Source: Yamagishiella unicocca (Eukaryota > Chlorophyta > Chlorophyceae > Chlamydomonadales > Volvocaceae). From it: DNA of 64,000 nucleotides. The translations under genes and the position numbers were made by a program. Every line of letters starts with the position of its first letter. Positions within the stretch are counted from its first letter, which is position 1. Under the pieces are notes generated by a model that was given only the letters and a program-made list of their open reading frames with translations, had not been told where the DNA came from and did no database searches. The stretch lies in NCBI GenBank assembly GCA_003116995.1, contig BDSL01000003.1, forward strand, positions 124,001 through 188,000, given 5' to 3'. Shown piece by piece: positions 56,301 to 64,000 of the stretch.

Positions 56301-58086
56301 CCACCGTCGGACAGCAGTTCTCCTCCCGGTCCCACGGCCGTCGTCGGTGCCGCCAAAGGGCGGCCAGCGGCGTCTGTGCATGAGGTTGGGCAAAGTACCA
56401 TAGAGCCATCCGAGCCGTCAGCTGTTGTCGGAGCTTCGGAGCCATCGTCCTGGTCCGGCATTCCTCGCCGCAGCGTAATGACGGCCTCCAGGCCTACGTC
56501 CTCGCTTTCAGATCCGCCATTGCTACCGTTCATCTTGGCAACCTGTCTGGCGGCCGACGCGGGGTTACTCCCGCCATCAGAGCCAGCACCGCCACATACG
56601 GCGGTGCCGGCGGATGTTGCAGACGCAGTGCCATCGCGAGGATGCAGCTCCATCGGCTGTTGCCCGCCGGGCCCTGCGAGCCCTGGCGGCGCGTGGTACA
56701 TGCCAGGATGCATGCCCGGGTGGTGACCGCCGTACGGTGGCGGCATATAATGGTATGCCGGGTGAGGATGCGGCGGCATGCCGTGGTGGCCACGGTAGTA
56801 TCCAGGGGGCGGGTAGCCGGGATGACAAGGCCCCATCGGCGGGAACCGCGCGTCGTGAGGGTAGTAGGCTCCACGGTGGGGTAGGTGGTGCATCGGCGGG
56901 AAGCCGTGGTGGTAAGCTAGCATGTGACCATGTGGTCCGGGCATGCCAGGATGGTGGTAGGCGCCAGGCGGCGGCCTGGCGTGGGGTGGGTAAGGACAAG
57001 GCTCGCCATACGGACCGTACGGATAACCACGGACGGCTGCCCCAGCAGGATGATGTACGGGCATTTGGCTTCCAGGCGCCGGTCCAGAGGAAGTACCCGG
57101 CTGAGGGGGCGGGCCTCCTGCTGCGCCTGTGCCCGCTGTAGAGCTGATGGGTACGGCTTGCACTGGCGTGGGGCCGGAGACTGCCGACATGGGTGGTGGC
57201 ATCTGCTGAGGAGGACCCTGGCCGTGGGGACCTGGCTGGTGAGTAGGAAAGGCGGCCAATGCCGGTGCGCACGGTAAAGACTGCATTGGCATGGCTGATG
57301 GAGGTCCGCCTGGGGGCTGCTGCTGGCTAAGCATTCCGCATGCTGCTGCCGCATAGTCCCAGTGGGCTGCCGTGACGGCAGATGGAGCCCACCGGGCTTG
57401 TGGAGCTGCAGGCCGCAACTGTGGCTGCATGCCAGGCGGGTGCATGAGATGCGGCTGGTGGTGATGACCAGGCGCGGTGGCCTGTGGTTCTGCAGCAGGC
57501 GCGGTGCCAGGTTGACCCCCCCGGTCAGCGTCATGGTCAGTTTTGAGGATGGACGGCTGGGGTGCCATGGCGTCCTGCAGGCATAGTAAACGATGTTTAG
57601 CATGTGTGAGGGAGTTTGAGAAGGGGGCCTGGTCCCAGCAAATTCCGGTACCTAGCTACGCCTGAATCAAGCAGCTGGCAAGAGCTCTTTGTATTGCAGA
57701 TTCGTGGGCTCCTCAACAGCGGTAATTGTGGCCGTGCTCACCTGTTCCGATGGCGACTCGCCCTGCGGCTGCAGGCTTGGCGATTCGCTCCCAGTCCCGG
57801 GCTGCTGCGGTAGTAGACCAAGGATTCCGGCCAGCTGCAGATTAGACAGCACAGCTTGCGACACATTGTTAGACTCGAATACTTCCGAAGGGTTCGTCAG
57901 AAACGAAGTGAAAGCGGCAGCGAGGTCGGCAGCGTTGTTCGCCACCCCGGCAGCAGCGCAATCAGTCTGCGAAGGGCCACACGCCGGCTGCGACGCCATG
58001 ACACCAGCATCTGGCTGACCAATGTCGACTTGAGCTGAAGATGGAACAAATGCATTTGGTAATGCCGGGTCGTTGGCTGAAGCCAT
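53378..58086 (-). CDS. His/Pro/Gln-rich protein with C-terminal winged-helix-like domain, probable nuclear regulator
   Basis: Exons: 58086-57742, 57574-55746, 55469-54999, 54741-54642, 54482-54192, 53903-53782, 53558-53378; 1112 residues, phases 0, 2, 2, 0, 0, 2. The open frames seem to end at 57667, 55625 and 53778, but strong donors (GTGAGC, GTGCGT, GTGAGT) precede each stop. The second exon encodes a long run rich in His, Pro, Gly and Gln (YHHPGMPGPHGHMLAYHHG). Exon 3 starts with a basic cluster RTQRLKKRRSAD that could be a nuclear localisation signal. Then come EDAIMTLEYPKGPQPNL, an acidic patch, KRKAPMTREEPPQPEKKRK, and at the C-terminus ISKVVINCVIILRMVND, YEKEIRNALGNNPDTSKAL and NQGKLVRTGQGGRGNPF. 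The last blocks have the helix-turn-helix plus wing pattern of a small winged helix. Chromatin or transcription work is inferred from composition and this domain. Confidence 0.75.
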
Positions 58087-58089
58087 GTC

Positions 58090-60330
58090 CCCGAAGCGGC
58101 AGCTGCAGCCGCAGCTGGCGAAATCGAGTCAGCGCTCTGACCACGCCAGCCCGAACACAGTAACCTTGATTTTGTCACTCTGAGTCTCAGTTGGTGGTGA
58201 ACGATGTAAATTCAGCGAAGGACAGGATCGGTGGTGAGGACGATGGTCGCCACTCAACCCCACTCAACCCTGCGCGCAAAGCCATGGATGCGGCATCCAC
58301 CGACCACGCTGTCGCAAAAGTAAGGTCTTAGGTGTCCTAAAGCTTTCAAGGCGGTATTCTAGGGCGTGACTGAAAAATGCACCGCTGGGCCGCAGGGGGG
58401 GGGGGGCGAAAAGTCAGCCTTTTGGGCAACCAGGGTCGTAAGAGAGAACTGCGAAGGTAACTAAAAATATCTGCGTAGTTTCTAGGCCTGTAAGAGCTTT
58501 CTGCTCGTAGCTGTCTTGGGTGATATCGTACGCTTTGAAGGACCCGAGTCCGTCCAACATGAAAGGAATGTACGGTGTCGTCTTGCGGGATGTACACAAG
58601 GAAGGGTGTCTTACAACTAGTTTCGCATATTACTTTTTATTATACACATGCCTGAGGCCAGGCTCCTACGCCCTGAATACGGAGGCCTCGACAGGAGACC
58701 CTTTCCGTTTTGGCGTCGGCTAGAGAACTAACGTAGGACAACCTTCGCTTAACAATTTCTTTCAGACTGCAAGATGAATCTTTCCTCATGGCCCTCGCCC
58801 ACTGCGGGCACTGCCAGGTGCCCACCGTCCCGAAGTCCCCGTTCAGAGTGCTTCTGGGTCCTAAGCGCTAGAGTTCTGTGTCACTGCGTGAATAGCGGGA
58901 ATCCACATCTAGGCAGTTTCATAGTTTGTGTTGACACATCGAAGGGGCAGCGGGGTCTGTGTCTGTGGGCATCACGCCAGAGAAATGAAAGTTACAATCC
59001 TGCAAAACCACATAAGCGTCTGGCTGGATGCACGCTTGGGACAGACCAAAACATAAGCGTCGCCGACTGTCAGGGCATGCCGTGTATCGTGATCCGTCAC
59101 CAACTTTCTGCTTCATGCATAAAACACTTCTGCAGACCCATTTCTCGTCGCCGGAGACATACAACAGGTGACAAATGCTGCCCCTCGCTATCATTGCTCA
59201 TGTCGAATATATGAACCCCTGACGCCACGCCGGACACTGCAATGAGTCGTTGTATCTTGCAAGTGGGCCACCCACTGGCCAACGAACTCCACTTAGCTAT
59301 GACAGTCTGGACAGTCCAGCTGTTAGGCAGAGCCTTAGGCCTGCCATGCGTCAGCGCTACATGACGTTACCATGTCGTCCAGCATAGCATATAGGTTACA
59401 CTCATTTTTATATGAGCACATTTGCCGTGAAACGTATGTGATTGGCAAGGGGATGGCCGGTACGGTGGAAAGTGCTGACGATGGAAGATAACGAAACCAG
59501 TTCAAAGACGCATGGACCGGTTACCAAGGACGACTGCTTGGTCCTCCCGGTAAGGGTTGCCTTTGGTATGGGGGAAGGCCTTATGCGCGGCTTGTAGCAC
59601 CGCACTGCACCGCATCTGAGCCGAAGGCCTGCTTGGGTCTGGTCGGGTCTGCCGGAAGGCCGAGGTTGGAGGTGTGGAAGTGGGCCCCTTGGCAGTCGGC
59701 GACGTGGTCGGCATCCAGGCTATATCCTAAATAATGTTCCGTAGGTTTTCAATCATACCATATAGAGGAGGATGTTGCAAACTGCCGTGCACCACGGTTG
59801 ATAAGTCGTAAGACCCTCGGGTCTCCTCGGAAAACTTCCAACAAGCGAGGGGGCCAGGCGTACAATTTTGCCATAATAATCAAGATTTTAAGTTTGTAAT
59901 ATAAGGTCGTCACAAGCTCCAATCAGGCCCTCTCTGGAAGGTTGATTGTCTCAGGCTCCCAGCTCCATCCCAGGTGATTATTAGTGGCTCGATCCTAAGT
60001 AAGCCAGCAGGAAACATTAGTTCATAACATTTACATGCCAGAAGCGTACCTGAAATGCCGTGTTACGTCCGCTCCGGAACTTCTCCATGAAGCGCGCGAA
60101 CGGCCAGCTTCATACTGTAGTCATCACGTTTCCAAGAAGATTTTGGTACATGGCTTGTTTCATGTCAGCATAGTCCTGGTGACTGAACTTCAAGTTGAAG
60201 GGATGGGCAATTAATACTTCCCTTTTTTGAGTACTTTGCTGTCAGCAAGGCACAACTGGCATGATCGGGTGCCTGAGTATATCTATAAAAGCGTAGACTG
60301 AGTGAATTTAAGCACAGCGCCAAGTTGGTT
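58090..60330. other. Intergenic between divergent genes
   Basis: It should hold the promoters of the winged-helix gene (to the left) and the SANT-UBA gene (to the right). A G run occurs at 58397-58406. No protein family, repeat array or RNA gene was recognised. Confidence 0.45.
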
Positions 60331-60334
60331 CGAC

Positions 60335-63300
60335 ATGGCATTCGCTGCAGCTCTCACGGAGAAGCGCGGCCCAAGAGTGGGTGATGCGGCTTCTCTGTAA
60401 GTCGTTCTGCTCACTGTTGTCCATGCCGCGCGAATCTATGGCAAATGCTCAGGTCCTTCCTGGCTATGTTACCTCGCTCCGGCATCCCAACGCGTTATTA
60501 CGCGTGGCTCAATCTCTCTCAGCCATGCGCATGGGGGCCACCGTCCCCTACTGGACTGCTACGCAGGTGGAACTTCACGCCGGCTCCCGGATGGACGAGG
60601 GAGGAGGTGCAGGTCCTTCGACTGTGTCTCATGAAGCACGGTGTGGGGCAGTGGATGCAGATCCTCAACACGGGGTTGCTCCCCGGCAAGTTAATACAGC
60701 AGCTCAACGGACAAACGCAGCGGCTGCTTGGGCAGCAGAGCTTGGCAGGTGCGGCGCCAGCGCTAGATGGGGTAGCGGGGTGGGGCCACACAGCTCACTA
60801 CTGCCCTATTCACCACAGCCCCTTTGTGGCGCTATTGTTGTTGCTGCTGCCTCCCTTGACAGCTTACACTGGTTTGCGAGTGGATGTGGACCGGGTGCGG
60901 ATCGAGAATGAGGCGCGCACGGACGCGACACGGAAGGCTGGGCTCATCATCTATGACGGACGTAAGCAAGTTGGCAGCAGTAGGGATACCTGAGCCCTGG
61001 CGATACTGAAGCGACATAGCGTAGGACGAATTGCGGCATGCGAGCAGGAAAACGGGCAACGCATTCAGATGCCTATGCGCCCATCAGCGAACGCGTCCAT
61101 CCCGGGCTATCCTCTTCCCCGGAAACCATAGCAACGTGATAGCTGCGGTTGCAAACGGTTGGGTTGCAAATGGAGTTTCCAGTCATCGGTCGTTAATATT
61201 TGATGCTGGCTGGCTCGTCATCTACTTGGCATCTTCCAACATCCCCACGACCTCCATGCCCCCCCTACGGACTCCATGCTCTCTGCAGCCTTGCTCACCA
61301 AGGAGATGAAAGCCGAGCTCCGAGAGGAGGCGCAGCGCAAGTGGGTTGCCGGGGCCTTAAGAAGCGGGGGCTCAGAAATAGCGTACGTTCGGGAAGGGAA
61401 GACGGAGACAATGGATGAGCATTGTGGTGGGTCGTGAGTCGTCGTATAGGTGGGCAGTCGGCTGTCGCATGGGATCCTCGCACGGGACCCACAGCATGAG
61501 CGCCTGATACACTGCTCGGGACTGGACGCCTTGGAGATCGGAAACATGTGGGACGGGGACAGCTATGGGCGGCGGTTATCATCTTCGCTAGGTGCGAGGC
61601 ATGGGGCGTTTGGCGCTCCTGCAAAAGCGTGCACAACACGACTGGCCATGTCCTCCATAAGGCCTTGCTTTTTGCGCAGGTACGGCCTGACTCCGGAGCA
61701 GATACAGAAAGTGGACGAACAAATGGAGGAGGCCGCCGCGGCGCACAGGTCCGCAGCTGCCGACGCCGCTGGCGCTCATGGCTCGAGTGCCGGTGCCAGC
61801 GGGCTTGGCGTTGCGGCGGATTGCGAGCTGCTGGTGGCGAGACTGGATCCGGAGCTGGGTAAGAGCGCAAGCAGATATGGCGTCGTGTTCGATCCGAAAC
61901 GCACGAATGGTGGATATATGGAGCTGGCTGTTGCTTGTCAGTGAGCGCGCGTATCCTTGCAAGGTAGCTGCAGTGTCCCTTGGGCGGAGCTTTGCAGCCT
62001 CCATCTCCCATACCACGTCACCGTTACAACATTTACCCTCCTCCTGCCTCTCTGCTGTAGGCGGCCTCCTCGGCCTGCCCCTGGAACAGCTGTCGCCGGA
62101 GCAAGTCATCCAGCTGCTAAAAAGGCTGCGCAATCGCCTGGCGTGCTTGGTCGACCGGCACCGCTCCCGCCTCTCGTTGCCGCCACGGTCTGGGGCGCGA
62201 TGGGACGGCGAACCAGAAGCAGAGGAGTTGCTGGCCGCTGTGGCGGAAGCCTCGTCAGCACAGGCCATCGAGGCGGAGGGCGCCGCTGCTGGGCCCGGCT
62301 CTAGTGTGGCCCTGGGCGAAGCGGGGCCGCTGCAGGCCGGCACATCGGGCGGCTTGGGTGCCAGCCGGTAGGTTTGCCCGTTTGCCAGGCGAGGCCATGG
62401 GCCGATGGCGTATTATGTAGTCCCCATTGATATCCGCGCCACGTGCGCACAATGGTTATCAGGTTAAACCAAATTATATGGTTTCGTGAAAGCCAGAATT
62501 CCCCGCGCAACCCTGTCCTTCGGCCTGTGTCGCTGCCCGCAATCCCCTTTCAGGAACCTCTTGGCCGAGGCCACAGCTTGTCGGGTGCGCAGCGGCACCA
62601 GCGGGATGCCGCCCCGTGCACCGGCGCCAGGGCTGCAGGCCGGGTGAGGAGCGGAGGGCGTGTGGATTTGTCGGGGCCGCGGGAGTGGGGCCGTGGGTGT
62701 GTGTGCAGCAGCGAGTTGCAAGGAGATGAGGGCGAATGCTGCCGGGCATAGGTCCTCGGCGGTAGGAAGGTACGGAACCTACGGATGGGGGGCCGAACAC
62801 TTCTAGCGCTAGCAACCGCTCCTGACTCAGTTCCTGCCAATCCGCGGTTCTCATCTCTGAAGGGGCGTGCGCAAGAAGAGCAAGCCCAGCAAGCCCAAGG
62901 CCGGAGCAGCTTCGTCCGGCTCCGGGGTGCAGCCGGACGGCCAGGACTGGTCCGGGGGGGAGGAGAACACCGGACCATCCAGCACGCGCCAGCCGGGGGG
63001 TGGGGGCAAGAGGAAGGCAGGCGGCGCGCTAGACGGCGGCTCCGGAGCGGCGGACGGTGCCGGGTCGCGACGAGGGACGCGCAAGGTGGGCAGTGACAAG
63101 CCGCCGTGCTATGTCGATTACCATCCTTGCCATTCCTCAACAGGACGTTCCCGCCACTTGGCGCCCTTCCCTGTGACCTGCCCCTCCCTTGACCGTCCCT
63201 CCGACCGCCGTGTTTGTCACCTCAGCGCCCCGCTACTCGGTACGACAAGTACATCGACGACGCGGAGTACGAAGAAGCCGACCCGAACGCGGGCCAGGAA

Positions 63301-63438
63301 ACCATCGCGGACCCCACGGAGGCGCTCAGTACACTGACTGCGATGGGCTTCACGCCGCGTAAGGCCCGCGGAGCACTCCGAGAGTGCGACTTCAATGTGG
63401 AGGCCGCGGTGGAGTGGCTCTTTGCGAACTGCGTATAA
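60335..63438 (+). CDS. SANT/Myb-like domain plus UBA domain protein
   Basis: Nine exons: 60335-60396, 60567-60748, 60863-60961, 61289-61340, 61680-61858, 62061-62367, 62554-62643, 62863-63085, 63226-63438; 468 residues, all phases consistent. ATG 60335 gives MAFAAALTEKRGPRVGDAAS. A single SANT/Myb-type unit follows, with the usual spaced Trp residues (PGWTREEVQVLRLCLMKHGV, GQWMQI), then LIQQLNGQTQRLLGQQSLA and TGLRVDVDRVRIENEARTDA. The middle has MKAELREEAQRKYGLTPEQI, a predicted coiled or helical LPLEQLSPEQVIQLLKRLR, and a Lys/Ser/Gly-rich linker. The C-terminus is a UBA domain (ALSTLTAMGFTPRKARGALR, ECDFNVEAAVEWLF) with the hallmark MGF loop. UBA domains bind ubiquitin and SANT-like domains bind protein or DNA; no pathway can be named. 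Confidence 0.88.
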
Positions 63439-64000
63439 GGACTTCGGGCTCAACATGAAACACCTGCATCGGGGGTAGTGACCATGGTTGCCATAGGGTT
63501 GGAACGGGCGTGTCAGGTCGGGTGCATGTGCTATTTATACGGACGACCCAAATGCTCAGCGATTCGAGGTATTAATCAAGGAGAATTACGACTCCTTAGC
63601 ACCTCGCGACCAAGCTGGTATATGCCAGCAGCTGGCTACTGATGGAGACGGCAGCGATGTCCAAGGGGCATTCCCTTTTGGGAGGATGGGAATGAGTTAC
63701 TATGAGCGGATGAGTAACCGAAGTTTGGAAATGACCAGCCATCCCACAAGATGCATGGGTTTGGTTGCGTTGTGTAGTTCTTCGCGGCAGCTGCACTAGG
63801 GGAAAAGCCATGACGCTCAGCAGTCATCACCCTTGTGGGCTACGCATGGAGTGACTGGGGTTGGTGACGTTCATTCATTGCGGGAATGGAGGGCTGCCAT
63901 GGGCGGTGGCACTCAGGCAGTAAGGGACCAGTGCTCTGCGCACCCGTGAGCGGCTGCGTGGGCTGCAGTGAGCAAGTCGTGTCTCCCAGACCCGATTATC

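Noticed and set aside
57667..58086. Independent 139-residue protein
   Set aside because: A strong GTGAGC donor at 57741 joins it in phase 0 to the large exon at 57574, so it is the first exon of that gene.

Overview
The window is nuclear DNA of a green alga of the volvocine group (the Chlamydomonas/Volvox/Gonium kind). The grounds are GC-rich coding sequence, many short introns with GTGAGT/GTACGT-type donors, long Ala/Gly/Ser/Pro low-complexity stretches, many intronic minisatellites, a TTTTAGGG telomere-like word, and gene families expanded in these algae (periplasmic-binding-protein/class III cyclase fusions, OPR-RAP proteins, LRR proteins). There are no operons. Every gene model below was rebuilt by hand from splice sites, intron phase and protein-family similarity, so exon ends are predictions.

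Layout. (1) 1-10.7 kb, minus strand: a membrane nucleotide cyclase with a bacterial solute-binding-protein ectodomain, one transmembrane helix and a class III catalytic domain split by an insert of about 1000 residues. It runs off the left edge. (2) 10.7-13.2 kb: gene-poor, with a remnant of a non-LTR retrotransposon. (3) 13.3-15.8 kb, plus: a small secreted leucine-rich-repeat protein. (4) 15.9-17.6 kb: no convincing gene. (5) 17.7-20.9 kb, minus: COP9 signalosome subunit 6, complete. (6) 21.4-23.8 kb, plus: a rhomboid-like protein with an organelle-type leader and no recognisable catalytic Ser/His pair. (7) 24-25.9 kb: no clear gene. (8) 26.0-32.0 kb, minus: a complete 12-exon OPR/RAP protein, probably an organelle RNA factor. 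(9) 33.6-39.8 kb, plus: a very large LRR protein with several membrane segments. (10) 41.3-42.7 kb, plus: a small single-pass membrane protein. (11) 44.0-50.6 kb, minus: the TCF25/Rqc1 homologue. (12) 51.0-51.3 kb, plus: a short membrane protein read divergently from TCF25. (13) 53.4-58.1 kb, minus: a large His/Pro/Gln-rich nuclear-type protein ending in a winged-helix-like domain. (14) 60.3-63.4 kb, plus: a SANT/Myb-like plus UBA-domain protein.

The genes are functionally unrelated neighbours: signalling, organelle gene expression, ubiquitin-linked functions (CSN6, TCF25/Rqc1, a UBA protein) and surface proteins. The most unusual points are the cyclase with a giant insert in its catalytic domain, the probably non-catalytic rhomboid, repeated intron positions in the OPR array, a probable GC-AG intron in CSN6, a short sequence family that recurs inside introns of three unrelated genes, and the SANT-UBA protein. 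I found no prokaryote-type system, CRISPR array, rRNA or convincing tRNA.
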